Below are positions 18,801-20,758 of a DNA stretch of 20,758 nucleotides, piece by piece. Source of the stretch: Chloroflexota bacterium. Its GTDB lineage: Bacteria > Chloroflexota > Anaerolineae > B4-G1. The stretch spans positions 1 to 20,758 of the forward strand of contig JAAEPW010000210.1 in NCBI GenBank assembly GCA_024232355.1, read 5' to 3'. A program made the position numbers and the translations under genes. The first letter of the stretch is position 1, and every line of letters begins with the position of its first letter. Below the pieces are notes generated by a model. That model had not been told where the DNA came from. It was given only the letters and a program-made list of their open reading frames with translations, and did no database searches.

Positions 18801-20758
18801 GTGGATAGCAACGCGAATTTGTCAAACGTTTCCTCCGGCACTGCCATTTGGGGCGACTATGACGGCGACGGCGACCTGGACGTCTTTATCACTGGCAATA
18901 ACGGTTACCCGGCAGATATCTACGAAAACACGGGCTACGGCTTTGAAAAAGACACGGCTGCTTCCATCAATCTGCAAGGCGTCCAGAGTGGCGACGCGGC
19001 CTGGGGCGACTATGACAACGACGGTGATCTGGATTTGTTTGTATTGGGCCGCTACCACGATGGCAGTTGGAACACTCTCAGCATCCTTTATGAAAACCTT
19101 CAAGGCGTTTTTGTGGAGGATACGACGGCCACGACGGTTTTCCCGGGACTCTATCGGGGTAGCGTGGATTGGGGCGACTATGACAACGACGGTGATTTGG
19201 ATGTGCTGCTCACAGGTCAAAAACACTCCGGTCAACAACACGCGGGAGTATACGAAAACATTAGCGGCGGCTTCCAACTTGCCGCGAGCCTGGATGGCGT
19301 CAGTCAAAGTGACGCAGTTTGGGGCGACTATGACAACGACGGTGCTCTGGACATTCTGATGACAGGGACACCGGGAAGTTCTACGATTGCCAGGGTTTAT
19401 CGTAATACCGGCAGTACTTTTGTGGATGTCACTCCCTCTTACTTGACAGGCGTATATGAAGGAAAAGTTTTGTGGTTCGATTATGACAGCGATGGCGACC
19501 TCGATATTTACATAAACGGCGTCAAAACCTCCCCGACCAGAAAAGATGTCCAGATATATGAAAACGTAGGGGGGACGTTCATCACCGATACGCTAGCGGC
19601 GGAGAACTTGAGAGGGGTCACTTACGGTGCTGTGGATTGGGGGGACTATGATAGCGACGGCGACCCTGATCTCGTTGTAAGTGGTAAAGCCGACAGTGGT
19701 AACATTGGCATCATATATGCAAACGTTGGCGGTATTTTTATCACCGATACGGTAGCTTCCGCCGGTCTGCCCTCCGTGTATCAAAAAAGCGTAGAGTGGG
19801 GCGACTATGACGGCGACGGCGACCTGGATCTTGTCTATTCCAAAGCTTCTGGCATCTATCGCAACAATGGATTGACATTCAATACCCCCCCCGATGCTCC
19901 CACCAATTTGATCACGGATGTGAATGGGATCACTGTAACACTAGGTTGGGATGCCGCTGCGGATAACGAGTCGCCCGCCGATGCTCTGTCGTACAATGTT
20001 TATGTGATTGACACGGCAACTGGAAATCAAATGCTAGCATCGATGTCTTTGATCGGCGGCGACAATGATGGCGAGCGCCTGATCCCGGCGATGGGGAACG
20101 CTCAACTGGGTCTGACGGCCACGGTGATTCTTCCGTCCGGCGACTATGTCTGGAGCGTACAGGCTGTGGACCCGGCCTTTGCCGGGTCTGAGTGGGCCAC
20201 TGAAGGCACACTTGTAATTGAGGGGACCGATATGGGCATAAGCCAAACGGTTTCCACTCCTTCGACAAGCTCAGGACAAGCACCTGACGCACAACTCGGC
20301 GATACCGTCACGTACACACTAGTCTTTACCAACAATGGCCCGCACATCGCGGCTAATGTGATCATCAGCGACATCTTGCCCAGCGCGATAACGCCCCTCA
20401 GCTTCACAACGGCAGGCGTGCCCGTCTCACAGACCAACGTGGGCGTGCTGACCTATACATGGAACGTGCCCGATATCGCACCTGGCGAATCTGGCATCAT
20501 CACCGTCACCGGGCAAGTAAACACCTTGCTCACAGACACTATATCCACCACTGCACAACTCGTTTCCCCATTCTACGATCCCGAACCGGGTAACGACCAA
20601 TCAACAACCTGGTTACAACCGACAGATTTCTGCGCAAGCTATGAGCGTCCAGTATTGTTCGACGCCCCGGTGGCTTTCTGGCGGCTGTCTGACGATGATG
20701 CTGTCGCGCGCAATGCGGGCAGCACCGGCAGCGCGCTCGACGGTGTTTACGCGGGCGG
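729..20758 (+). CDS. Giant multidomain surface protein (TSP3-LamG-Ig-P-DUF11-FG-GAP), C-terminus outside window
   Basis: One uninterrupted frame of at least 6,676 codons, open at the right edge. The ATG follows AAGGAG by 7 nt and starts a positively charged N-terminus (MRRTHRSIS) with a hydrophobic helix at residues 8-23. Approximate residue order: lipoprotein-fold-like domain 37-278; membrane hairpin 317-357; charged linker 362-397; TSP3-like Ca repeats 437-588; unrecognised 589-1120; membrane block 1187-1358; TSP3-like repeats 1579-1722; eight LamG domains 1747-3876 interleaved with Ig-like segments; Ig-like array and CBM9/DOMON-like region to about 4580; DUF11-like and Ig-like segments to about 4975; P-domain 4975-5130; Ig-like 5183-5277; DUF11, seven-bladed propeller and FN3-like module twice (5280-6500); DUF11; a ninth LamG from about 6638. 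The composition (Asp/Thr/Gly/Ser rich, paired Cys) fits an exported, Ca-bound, disulfide-containing protein. Proposed role: cell-attached adhesin or sheath protein, inferred. No protease, glycosidase or other catalytic site was recognised. Confidence 0.93.
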   Translation, partial: MRRTHRSISLLILVGVILVAVLWHTPDLTQSAAMPSQAPARSDEEIVRAAWLLAGDVGVYRFRTQVVQTTYPAPTLYNAGKTSQEDHFAFEGRVDRPQDVIEMSLGRSTAGRTAPGAQDAQYNIRIKNGLAYGRTSAGTWEEIDNVGDIFAPGSDPLGFLSSARNIRLLGAETHTLPGPDNTQHKIRNTKYAFDLNGPALAAYVRDQLEQQLRERGELPDGINLDTSDAYRKVKGQGEIWLDGDGLPRRLTMVMAFPREDDGRRIKAEFTTNLYDFDRMALAKATAAPFEDTSAWAARALNLPATALGWQKWWTQTGLLLGSLALMIAVAPFMRTRAFRVAASGVVALSMLITPLLQSQQVYAFSERQSARRAESDARQERTESEERARESARSRYNWSPHQNPLEINRAANQQIEHTTTGIPGSIITARTAMATTDTDDELDTTDTDGDGLTDDEEEYWETCASVDDTACDDPTDSDGDGLTDGAEVNTIGTYPTLADHDGDTITDSLEIAGFEYPVGSGEMWYLNPLETDTNGDSLTDGQECPELSEIGDGGAGAAYCSDTDGDGEPDVFDFDNDGDGVPDLTDLSPFSFIGGADDFFDYDTPFYLSVDNLEADMPTFVELQLRPVNALQLTYSGSIFDWPAGDEEGQIIRGNDTTFADTQNTAIRSSADNAANGDVLIYPVLEIYIPYEEDVYGNLPVRDTITDTVDIAGWLDTDTLDAYGISVQQADDEGNLYVYVPISTVDDDLGASTAAFSAQMLYWPTPSPDGAQVSWGSAHEFRVLWMVQMIVDEGEGTDDSSSVVHIYSDEQWYITGIDVREDHGFDIAIVGEDPTAADFTDDMLLYHDLLLLLADGLSQTFIEGVDCAPESLDDEYCIGDNTRLTVNEIYERFNQSSNSAIADNYRWYITDTFKVMMQSYDHYGYLSHVAMTDTVDFLESTYSAYTDDIPMLLFAQEQTYRTLNLDDLTPADSLSVDISTVQEYVMAYLNVGAYIYDADDAAWNNYSTEDFLDYWGTLLSELDDFQPEDPDDEESIQIAEGELTWMQLYYMALSNGVAALVEIDAEPWLAEDAMYHENAQIVYRQGTVGSLALQALWHSDTVWKWGGTIGKGVWSGLKWLPLKIYNYFKSPSGVTIIYNNKVFGSGTSIVKKLGNFYKKIATLDGTFDLGDGAVAMLKSLPMGKLGKTCIGGALVGVLVLTSFAIASSVDSGDAWWEVAMTATIGASAALIAVQTINTMNKLLQAFHNPQAVLGVLGPIASTNRWNALRTVGKASRFVSFAGLLLEVAFAWGFVAYQMLFSGSLSKYEINALIAYGIAYTIVAILLFALGFIPVIGPLLVLLIILVDLLAFLICEATDSDDEKCKGITGMLTEWLASFIYAVNEIVDVSDANRLEYTIAGLDLTEAEVGYTIANTVQASLKVTNTIKILGDQDDAKDTAFKYYLQGTEKNKHDNLDLGDTDWQVTSWFPDLGWGEIARTLATYSTPEPLLVNFADAGVGINRSLPIYLTEAYAIPIEECWFDVCSLDKHAGSLHLSIGDYILYDILPATLDDFFALTSKDAGYSLDWGQEGDLRFPRQKDADNDGLWNSVDGGSDPDDGNWDTDDDGLSDYYEIANGLDPESTPSAGSALRAVQKTSSGGDTDGDGLTDLEELRYGSDPWAADGDGDGLSDVVELEGWDLLYQDIDGNTFSVRVWSDPALADADGDGLDDSDEYLYGLNPNMVEDADIINNALSFSSLDVSETAAPVALLQFEETEGVAFGDAAKANRAALCTGSACPTAGVQGRYGYGLQFDGNDALTITADDAFDLAEYSVGLWVKPTQTSTAQRYIRKGSSGYTNFNVWQLENSLNLKFDLYPATCNSGAVRHFTSNAALTENEWNHVLVTYNGNTMALYINGALDNSATTSNAGVCTTSSDVVIGNNVTGSLDEVTVFDYVLDLAQVQTLYDGRYNLNDDLVLPGDALTYQATIQNNLSSRYANGYISAAPDSEDDPIIVDTDYYPFSLDPEAALVINGSAQFSSTATAGTYALDLVAGGVINAPDESVLFVTAPDPDLGIYFESDQIDSSSSSSIVGTLADGVLGECPETRLYGDEETCPDRDDIGINGYALTFDGDTDSFLVRQTEDDGPLSDLESGSFTLGAWIKPTHDAADTATRAILGYDQTDAIWFRFNAAAENNSFADEVGHYTVDCDTGECPIQGADLGGVPQAGITFDGVDDRLDLSSTAENLLGAGDEASVSLWFQVDPNGPDVQELYSHSNEGVVIVYLDNINSSTSMLTLYAKDYVMLDNQGGWFSYEIETQIDSQIPHHIVITEPSEQTNPPRYENLKFYVDGVLIGTGWHWGWDDRVSVTIGESDWDIPDVDEQNFKGIVGDLALFPTILSVDQVTHLYEHGFGGMPILYTAGEQIGFAYKDDGAPGLLSGPASTDLTLDTWSHVTLVYDDAANSATLYLNGIAVQEETGVDIEVSFDDKAKFRIGWAGGGYEHFQGSIDSVVLYNEALSDDVSGLFVSTLDENADILLKLDEIPGATQFQYGYDADEIATCTSFCPDTGLPGIANWAVYFDGNARIDIADSDAVNEQISAFTIAAWVKTTSDSGSIFQSIYNNPDMFWLTPNEFYVAGQTLAYSGNTNGEWAHVVAIYNFSGSQMRVYVNGSKQAVQNISANTIDLGIARYNIGHNFDGYLDDVRFYPNALSESQSQNLYKFTQPTLRAQFDEDSDATDLDLLVYRDFIYGKVSIENVQLGMPGRLGNAAHFYDPDDDQTTQIEIIADAIAAEIDPFTIMFWLKPDTWSTNYQTEHILNWGGLDITQQRDVYGDTWLHVNGDASAALPLQAGEWQQVAIVGDSNHNIRFYLDGVLQATEVLQVFNSNTVYQYIGDEKNGTAGGLVDTALDELAFLSRALSSAEVADIYNRESRWYRAVATFRFTVDIDAPTITLRTDDDYRPYQSAVLDVATRDATGATTLLDIGIQAPGAGDYIWENAPACLDAESGAAWCPTFDPTQFGGEGQYNLQFRAVDTVGNESTSQVYNTFVDNTPPTVTVAYDGAWVPATPAQDTELYWTLTLTGAITDPDLGDGSAAGSGVLTSNVKINLLDEEGLLATGLGPQTASVAGDVWSVDYVFDGNRPTGQYTIRVIAEDKVGNILSSTVGIVGSDIRTDASAPDVDLHSWELGPDAITSTHTLSGTGIDLSPRSGAVLKLNFDENDGGTTFYDTSDSGTPATCVACPVLTAGQFGQALNFSNDYLGIANAQVPTGDSEYTLMAWIKPNSMAAQSIIGWGNWGVDDEYNVLRLTATGVQNDWGNNALTAATSDLSGAWHHVAATFDGTTRSIYLDGIKIDSDAPSGLNVTTPDDLRIGARANPLGEYFDGLIDQVQVYYRALNRVELYALAQSPVAGVDAVDVNFESRAPGPLSYNNVLPDGAVLYLPFNEQSNGDTLVTEFDDYSGDEYGVVDYIVCDEATCPTTGASGIRDSALTFDGEDQGVIISATTESDNGDMYQMTVGAWFRAEDLSQGYRQYIYSHKTYGRLDIYFDDTQQLTLHAVQNDGLNTTITTTAVEQGRWHYVTAVLSATDQLTPDGLKLYLDGQLVGSSEGKRLKSYVGSDTRHLPRIGVGAKLDHTGRYGIWYYQTVWGFIGQIDEMSLFNRALDAQEIRALMFQSDPQLALDFDDGVASDGDGLATAPTELALAAQLVSDDTTNKITTGHVGDGALTLDGGGDHVAISASPYLDTSTNTAAGNRAAFSQMLWVYPSPADNSVYPILSSGAYTDDAYAYPFLAVTDTTKLHLGFGDGSALHAYTTGDILTTDAWNHVAATFDGDTYRVYVNGVEVESTANFADLSPAPTQQFDLGRDGAGHYFQGQLDALKLYPRVLDVLEIRESYAGATWQPVTLTQSGAALSTWSSTPPELEGAYLINARATDAFSNTSASLPLWNGTLDTIAPRINFGGRQLGAGSSAQTVYTFTVQDINLDDATLTSPCSENAVQWTPYSSLWFRILLGQTSLSGGQLFEGSAVCIANGHPASTVDLTACDTQGNCATEIITPFAAPATTLDAAILAPTDYALLGSIDPISVTGAAYALNELETLTVTLNDGLFYTHTWPAGITGTTWATTWTPTVDGVHTLEAVVRDRTGVVLTETRPVNVIVSVNPPTITLETAVLTRTHYNAGNGKLDLVGTTSSTVGIRKVTVDIVSGTQTTKVDASLDGESWNANWYLSDGDTPDGRTYTVTITAKDYGGRTSEHSQAVIVDVQPPAQVVPGLGADGQTIAAGDTIRAISSTLTLTWTAGSDGSGLSSYETGWTVYGAYSSTITGTSTLYAPTDPRQDTYTATDGTRLTPYLAATDVYGNRGWLSFGNIYVDSALTPDYIQLPASAEDAAYTGWMDSGCTLLNVDRRMLNVTAEHENLHAEQTFHTTWDLNALRLVWSGADWNTSGDLFVYLDTAAGGATTLYDPYSDTLTHTTFYLPGNLPATAINFPLNPRTDYRRDQAAAQTAFGAEYLVWVQDDSTASLIAWNGSTWETVNVLGTAQFRFSASLNDGQTDILIPFADLGITDPAANSLGLLAFASADPSTSSGQALTLWATAPSGNPINDSRLIDNDTLAAQSEIFALTLAYRWAGLGSGLCPSDAGGDADLAFSLSVEPAGTVYSFQDDDLFWLWDSLHATAYAPDGRDNQIAHLSDLKLGAIGTTYAPLIDGQTVTYTLGYHNQGTLTATNVSADLSGVFALSLPGGTRLTGERRDSQTLALGDIAPGASGSVSFNALIDVAAAQGDYYADCVINYPDAPRACAPYLEVAAVDVAVSIAGRDPIDWLWAEHQVDNTAPIFFDFSQPNYEIALDEVTFSGYAHDDAGIDSLDLEFYISGYTSQIACPDSAPDDGVWACDVDITGLTGAGDLNDGNLFTARVRATDKLGQTGEWSPSHNLLVDTTLPTTTVVVDGQSISSGATLNSTGDYVVSGQAYDERALDYAEICVDGACYIAPAQTGAQTFVYQDSPAAPIALDGSTTCDGNEIVRTFTVGESFNVSELNVGLNITHTFRDDVRAVLVSPPGTEQTFVLGTQHQAEDSQHLDVLLADAHGQAYRTSGDHNAATPYYNNERRPSAPLNTFRGQSAYGTWTLRLCDTAPNADDGLYHHARLTLIPLARGPLSSGWSQIIPTQAGSDNFSQVVTVTVVDGAGNRSIDPTQFSITVDNAGPVITMTQVVTYISFAGLTGPVTVLGGDIADGTGVARLDVLLKNPYNVARTETLDVSNGQWDYAFQPTEYGTYQIWLTAVDSVGNVTYLGPYPVEANGPRLYKSGTPDIDVPLGGVMTYTLTFENPDPITVTAAVITDVLPVQLGNPVIVDGTATVVGGDSIAWTLTNVPAGTSMSTTYTVAVTSNHYYYDTAIVNTASFGAATVTGELTGTASNFSRIEEEAQLFIEDGSVKPSSTALGKIEWGDYDNDGDLDFLLYGPSFSDQTWIYENAVVTSTFIRRDDLSSALTQVGYGSAAWGDYDNDGDLDLLLTGCPMSFSECSGDPISKVYENTGDDFVKDTRANLPGIWNGAAAWGDYDNDGDLDILLVGNNIAGIYENTGNGFREDTDVDLPGLRASGAAWGDYDNDGDLDILLAGVAGSKRITYIYKNVDHEFRRDNSVTLPGVSPAIVEWGDFDNDGLLDILLVGCMQSKCGSTAQARVYRNTGARFNYFATLSGIKNGSAAWGDYDNDGDLDVLIVGEKQDISNPVSKVYRYHQGSFINSSAANLPPSVSGHASWADYDNDGDLDILQIGCVPGQACSSGDPSIFDFYRQDRNNPNTRPTAPDILSTAVDGALVTLNWNGGNDAETPAIGLNYNLMITNSADSAYTLAPMAFTQGISEGLRLLPTLGNAQHALTTTIFITRPAVYTWSVQSIDSAFVGSPWVAAGTFTITALPNVSINKAFTPAFPGRGDPVTYTLSIANTGALTATTVWVYDAVTETLMSPSFQATGITAVHTGTISYTWQVGDLAPGQTGTITITGQLSDSLPAGTLVKNIATISAISDSYAIDNSADVAFSISGFKVDSNANLSNVSSGTAIWGDYDGDGDLDVFITGNNGYPADIYENTGYGFEKDTAASINLQGVQSGDAAWGDYDNDGDLDLFVLGRYHDGSWNTLSILYENLQGVFVEDTTATTVFPGLYRGSVDWGDYDNDGDLDVLLTGQKHSGQQHAGVYENISGGFQLAASLDGVSQSDAVWGDYDNDGALDILMTGTPGSSTIARVYRNTGSTFVDVTPSYLTGVYEGKVLWFDYDSDGDLDIYINGVKTSPTRKDVQIYENVGGTFITDTLAAENLRGVTYGAVDWGDYDSDGDPDLVVSGKADSGNIGIIYANVGGIFITDTVASAGLPSVYQKSVEWGDYDGDGDLDLVYSKASGIYRNNGLTFNTPPDAPTNLITDVNGITVTLGWDAAADNESPADALSYNVYVIDTATGNQMLASMSLIGGDNDGERLIPAMGNAQLGLTATVILPSGDYVWSVQAVDPAFAGSEWATEGTLVIEGTDMGISQTVSTPSTSSGQAPDAQLGDTVTYTLVFTNNGPHIAANVIISDILPSAITPLSFTTAGVPVSQTNVGVLTYTWNVPDIAPGESGIITVTGQVNTLLTDTISTTAQLVSPFYDPEPGNDQSTTWLQPTDFCASYERPVLFDAPVAFWRLSDDDAVARNAGSTGSALDGVYAG
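837..1562 (+). other. Lipoprotein-fold-like N-terminal domain (LppX/LolA type, tentative)
   Basis: Residues about 37-278. The segments [69 protein letters not shown] and [11 protein letters not shown] read as successive beta strands. Their order (fluctuating half-barrel strands, then a 'G.IW.D.DGLP.R' strand, then a final 'T..LYDFD') recalls LppX/LprG/LolA-like lipoprotein folds. This is pattern recognition only. A 14-bp tandem DNA repeat has been tolerated inside it at 1274-1301. Confidence 0.35.
1274..1301 (+). repeat. 14-bp tandem repeat inside the N-terminal domain
   Basis: GCAACACAAAATAC (1274-1287) is followed directly by GCAACACGAAATAC (1288-1301), one mismatch apart, with a partial unit (ACAACAC) upstream. 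It encodes [13 protein letters not shown] within the ORF, a basic, Asn-rich patch unlike its acidic surroundings, so it looks like an intruding dispersed repeat. Confidence 0.7.
1677..1800 (+). other. Two-helix membrane hairpin (residues about 317-357)
   Basis: Two hydrophobic stretches ([16 protein letters not shown] and [17 protein letters not shown]) are separated by a short basic loop MRTRAFR. With the N-terminal helix oriented N-in, the positive-inside rule puts this loop in the cytoplasm and both the N-terminal domain and everything after residue 357 outside. Confidence 0.75.
1812..1920 (+). other. Highly charged linker, probable helix
   Basis: Residues about 362-397 are almost entirely Arg, Glu, Ser and Ala (for example [20 protein letters not shown]). 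This suggests a long single helix or coiled-coil spacer right after the membrane hairpin, before the Ca-binding repeats. Confidence 0.6.
2037..2490 (+). other. TSP3-like calcium-binding repeat cluster A
   Basis: Residues about 437-588 carry repeated DxDxDGxxD loops: [57 protein letters not shown] and DNDGDGVPD. This is the bacterial thrombospondin type 3-like pattern, in which the Asp side chains hold Ca ions and stiffen the stalk. Cys residues between loops ([10 protein letters not shown]) may pair. Confidence 0.88.
2491..4090 (+). other. Unrecognised acidic region between Ca repeats and membrane block
   Basis: Residues about 588-1120. It begins with a probable beta-rich part ([20 protein letters not shown], then [20 protein letters not shown]). 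From about 3240 it becomes more helical and rich in Tyr, Asp and Leu ([34 protein letters not shown]). No catalytic motif or known repeat was seen. It is clearly coding, in the same frame as its neighbours. Confidence 0.6.
4287..4800 (+). other. Internal polytopic membrane-like block
   Basis: Residues about 1187-1358 hold roughly five hydrophobic stretches: [79 protein letters not shown]; and [20 protein letters not shown]. An amphipathic Trp/Lys stretch (about 4036-4110) precedes them. Such a block is unexpected in the middle of an exported adhesin-like chain. I count five helices by eye, which would leave the rest of the protein on the wrong side unless one stretch is a re-entrant loop or one is split. 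Confidence 0.75.
4801..5462 (+). other. Unrecognised segment between membrane block and Ca cluster B
   Basis: Residues about 1358-1578. The early part is helical ([36 protein letters not shown]). The later part contains a Cys pair ([11 protein letters not shown]) and aromatic-rich strands ([16 protein letters not shown]). No family recognised. Confidence 0.5.
5463..5892 (+). other. TSP3-like calcium-binding repeat cluster B
   Basis: Residues about 1579-1722 contain [59 protein letters not shown] and [19 protein letters not shown]. The '(Y/N)GSDP / YGLNP' endings are typical of bacterial TSP3-like repeats. It separates the membrane block from the LamG region. Confidence 0.88.
5967..6573 (+). 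other. LamG-like domain 1
   Basis: Concanavalin A-like (Laminin_G_3 type) jelly roll. It opens with VALLQFEE, then the Cys pair [23 protein letters not shown], the signature [19 protein letters not shown], and closes with [18 protein letters not shown]. These domains bind carbohydrate, protein or Ca at surfaces; the ligand here is unknown. Confidence 0.85.
6574..6879 (+). other. Beta-sandwich linker domain
   Basis: About 100 residues ([19 protein letters not shown] ... [15 protein letters not shown]) with the 'PGDxLTYxxxIxN' opening of CARDB/DUF11-like folds. It links LamG 1 and the split LamG 2. Confidence 0.5.
6880..7214 (+). other. LamG-like domain 2, N-terminal half
   Basis: It opens with LGIYFES, a Cys pair (GECP ... 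ETCPD), GYALTFDG and [11 protein letters not shown], then stops its own pattern after AILGYDQTD. The expected next strands (light central sheet and the W-H-V signature) are absent here and are found 690 bp downstream at 7908. Confidence 0.7.
7215..7907 (+). other. LamG-like domain 3, nested inside LamG 2
   Basis: A complete LamG: opening AIWFRFNAA, Cys pair [30 protein letters not shown], and closing [18 protein letters not shown] then LYEHG. The usual Trp of the W-x-H-V signature is missing (HHIVITE instead). Codon usage and composition are also less GC-rich (7490-7720) than in its neighbours. Confidence 0.7.
7908..8259 (+). other. LamG-like domain 2, C-terminal half
   Basis: It resumes the interrupted pattern: [19 protein letters not shown], the signature [27 protein letters not shown], and closing [14 protein letters not shown]. 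Read alone it lacks an N-terminal half, yet together with 6880-7214 it makes one full LamG. Confidence 0.7.
8271..8840 (+). other. LamG-like domain 4
   Basis: DILLKLDE opening, Cys pair [30 protein letters not shown] with RVYVNG, and closing [17 protein letters not shown]. Confidence 0.82.
8841..9470 (+). other. LamG-like domain 5
   Basis: TLRAQFDE opening, [38 protein letters not shown], and closing [20 protein letters not shown]. It lacks the N-terminal Cys pair seen in most of the other copies. Confidence 0.8.
9471..10187 (+). other. Bacterial Ig-like domains (two)
   Basis: Two domains with 'D..APT(I/V)T' openings and 'Y(N/T)(L/I)xxxAxDxVGN' endings: [16 protein letters not shown] to [13 protein letters not shown], then [15 protein letters not shown] to [13 protein letters not shown]. 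These serve as rigid spacers in surface proteins. Confidence 0.7.
10290..10886 (+). other. LamG-like domain 6
   Basis: [11 protein letters not shown] opening, Cys pair [20 protein letters not shown], the signature [19 protein letters not shown], and closing [18 protein letters not shown]. Confidence 0.85.
10977..11699 (+). other. LamG-like domain 7
   Basis: AVLYLPFNE opening, Cys pair [33 protein letters not shown] with LKLYLDG, and closing [18 protein letters not shown]. Confidence 0.83.
11700..12356 (+). other. LamG-like domain 8
   Basis: LALDFDDG opening, [26 protein letters not shown], the signature [19 protein letters not shown], and closing [18 protein letters not shown]. It has no N-terminal Cys pair. 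Confidence 0.83.
12526..13790 (+). other. Ig-like domain array
   Basis: About 420 residues of consecutive beta-sandwich domains with recurring 'PPTITL', '[12 protein letters not shown]' and '[14 protein letters not shown]' strands and several Cys ([25 protein letters not shown]). I read roughly four domains; exact borders are uncertain. Confidence 0.6.
13791..14470 (+). other. CBM9/DOMON-like beta-sandwich, tentative
   Basis: The strand pattern [71 protein letters not shown] and [12 protein letters not shown] recalls family 9 carbohydrate-binding or DOMON-like domains. Their strands run 'LYVYLDT', 'Y.V....' and 'IP..DLG'. If correct, it would bind sugar or haem at the surface. A dispersed DNA repeat has landed between its last two strands at 14406. 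Confidence 0.4.
14406..14430 (+). repeat. Dispersed 25-bp repeat, copy 1 (encodes PSTSSGQA)
   Basis: It begins CCTTCGACAAGCTCAGG and continues GCAAGCAC. It is identical to 20259-20283 except for one base (G here, A there). It starts exactly on a codon boundary and encodes Pro-Ser-Thr-Ser-Ser-Gly-Gln-Ala. Confidence 0.9.
14471..15110 (+). other. Mixed beta region with a DUF11-like domain
   Basis: It starts with a long stretch holding [20 protein letters not shown] and an Asp-rich turn ([12 protein letters not shown]). It then passes into [20 protein letters not shown] and [17 protein letters not shown], which match the DUF11 pattern of a Thr-rich 'VTYTxxxxNxG' strand and 'L.PG..G...'. It ends with a Cys pair ([13 protein letters not shown]). 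Confidence 0.5.
15111..15470 (+). other. Ig-like domain
   Basis: [20 protein letters not shown] opens it, [20 protein letters not shown] is its central strand pair, and [18 protein letters not shown] is its closing strand. Two Cys (QIACPDS, VWACDVD) probably bridge it. Confidence 0.6.
15471..16274 (+). other. Ig-like domain interrupted by a P-domain
   Basis: The first part (15471-15650) runs from [13 protein letters not shown] through [19 protein letters not shown] to VDGACYIA. The second part (16119-16274) runs from [14 protein letters not shown] to [20 protein letters not shown]. Put together they form one Ig-like domain; the intervening 155 residues are the P-domain. Confidence 0.6.
15651..16115 (+). 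other. P-domain (proprotein convertase P/Homo B type)
   Basis: [39 protein letters not shown] and [20 protein letters not shown], then [12 protein letters not shown], follow the P_proprotein pattern: strand 'V..l.V.v.i.HtyrgDL...L.sP.Gt', then 'F.G....G.W.L.v.D....d.G....w.l.'. In known proteins it follows a subtilisin-like protease; here none is seen next to it, so it probably acts as a structural or binding module. Confidence 0.8.
16275..16560 (+). other. Ig-like domain
   Basis: [13 protein letters not shown] opens it, [20 protein letters not shown] forms the middle strands, and [20 protein letters not shown] closes it, in the usual 'A.D..GN' manner. Confidence 0.6.
16566..16910 (+). other. 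DUF11 domain a
   Basis: [20 protein letters not shown] begins it, [20 protein letters not shown] continues it, and it ends near [18 protein letters not shown]. This is the conserved '.GD.(V/M)TYT.....N......V..TD.LP' pattern of DUF11, found in tandem on bacterial surface proteins. Confidence 0.8.
16950..18060 (+). other. FG-GAP/VCBS beta-propeller 1, seven blades
   Basis: Seven repeats of the Ca loop [11 protein letters not shown], with the Trp codon at 17001, 17163, 17334, 17475, 17628, 17787 and 17946. The spacing is 141-171 bp (47-57 residues). Most blades also carry (I/V)Y(E/R)N-TG-x-x-F. Blade 5 reads [10 protein letters not shown] and blade 7 [10 protein letters not shown]. Seven blades match integrin alpha-type propellers. 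Confidence 0.88.
18078..18417 (+). other. FN3-like domain 1
   Basis: [20 protein letters not shown] begins it, [20 protein letters not shown] continues it, and [19 protein letters not shown] closes it. The 'P..P......G..VTL.W' and 'Y.W.VQ..D' strands are of fibronectin type III type. Confidence 0.7.
18420..18795 (+). other. DUF11 domain b
   Basis: [60 protein letters not shown] and [11 protein letters not shown] are the successive DUF11 strands. It separates the two propellers. Confidence 0.85.
18810..19880 (+). other. FG-GAP/VCBS beta-propeller 2, seven blades
   Basis: Trp codons of the Ca loop at 18849, 19002, 19170, 19320, 19473, 19638 and 19797, spaced 150-168 bp. Variants: blade 4 [10 protein letters not shown], blade 5 [10 protein letters not shown], blade 6 [10 protein letters not shown]. 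Again exactly seven, which supports two closed propellers rather than an open-ended array. Confidence 0.88.
19887..20222 (+). other. FN3-like domain 2
   Basis: [20 protein letters not shown] begins it, [18 protein letters not shown] continues it, and [18 protein letters not shown] closes it. It is the paralogue of FN3-like domain 1 in the duplicated module. Confidence 0.75.
20229..20600 (+). other. DUF11 domain c, carrying an inserted octapeptide
   Basis: [10 protein letters not shown], then the repeat-encoded PSTSSGQA, then [20 protein letters not shown] and [20 protein letters not shown]. Domains a and b lack the octapeptide, so it was gained here after the duplication. Confidence 0.85.
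20259..20283 (+). repeat. Dispersed 25-bp repeat, copy 2 (encodes PSTSSGQA)
   Basis: It begins CCTTCGACAAGCTCAGG and continues ACAAGCAC, and lies in the same reading phase as copy 1 at 14406. Read on the opposite strand, it contains GCTTGTC twice, spaced by CTGA. Confidence 0.9.
20640..20758 (+). other. LamG-like domain 9, N-terminal part only
   Basis: [18 protein letters not shown], then [16 protein letters not shown], is the typical 'PVAxWRLxE...A.N.GS.G...G.Y.GG' opening of a LamG domain. It runs off the window edge. It differs in style from LamG 1-8 (AxLxLxFxE openings), suggesting a separate origin. Confidence 0.7.

Larger units (their letters stand above)
16566..20228 (+). repeat. Tandem duplication of a DUF11 + seven-bladed propeller + FN3-like module
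   Basis: Unit 1 spans 16566-18419 and unit 2 spans 18420-20228 (1,854 and 1,809 bp). A third DUF11 starts at 20229. Order and spacing match part by part. Corresponding FN3-like segments share LxxxxGNAQxxLTxTxxxP and WSVQ(S/A)(I/V)D(S/P)AF(V/A)GS. Confidence 0.85.

Noticed and set aside
17697..19784. Repeated 'VVIVAP' peptides on the - strand
   Set aside because: They are the exact antisense reading of the repeated WGDYDNDG codons, not a real gene family.
17001..19830. Regularly spaced near-identical short DNA repeats, considered as a CRISPR array
   Set aside because: The spacing is about 140-170 bp, the repeats encode the same Ca loop in one frame, and the intervening sequence is coding, so this is a protein repeat.
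729..20758. Rhs/YD-repeat polymorphic toxin
   Set aside because: No YD repeats, RHS core or toxin-like tip is visible. The repeats are FG-GAP, LamG and Ig-like.

Overview
The window is dominated by one giant open reading frame. It starts at 729 on the + strand, reads without a stop to the right edge at 20758, and so encodes at least 6,676 residues with no C-terminus in view. I followed the frame by eye and re-anchored it at several points (5451, 9471, 13917, 16911, 20700); it stays in one phase. To its left lie only mobile-element remnants on the - strand: the first 22 codons of a transposase running off the left edge (1-67) and a truncated IS630-family transposase N-terminus (134-538). I see no RNA genes and no CRISPR array.

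Organism. The AT-rich IS debris next to a GC-rich, Asp/Thr/Gly-rich mosaic surface protein (TSP3-like repeats, LamG, DUF11, FG-GAP/VCBS, P-domain) fits a free-living environmental bacterium. My best guess is a filamentous Chloroflexota of the Anaerolineae type. That rests on remembered resemblance of the domain mix and of the short dispersed repeats, not on any search.

Layout of the giant protein: (1) N-terminal anchor helix, a lipoprotein-fold-like domain, a two-helix membrane hairpin and a charged linker (729-1920); (2) Ca-binding TSP3-like cluster A (2037-2490); (3) an unrecognised acidic region (2491-4090); (4) an internal polytopic membrane block (4287-4800) and a second unrecognised region; (5) TSP3-like cluster B (5463-5892); (6) LamG-like lectin/adhesion domains 1-8 interleaved with Ig-like domains (5967-12525); (7) Ig-like array, a CBM9/DOMON-like region and a P-domain (12526-16560); (8) a duplicated module of DUF11 + seven-bladed FG-GAP propeller + FN3-like (16566-20228), a third DUF11 and the start of a ninth LamG.

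The most striking structure is domain nesting. One LamG appears to sit inside another. One Ig-like domain is cut into three pieces by LamG domains. A second Ig-like domain is cut by a P-domain. Short dispersed DNA repeats have also landed in the same frame, in predicted loops, without breaking the gene. The likely role is a membrane-anchored, calcium-stabilised, disulfide-containing giant adhesin or sheath protein. This is inference; no enzymatic active site was recognised.
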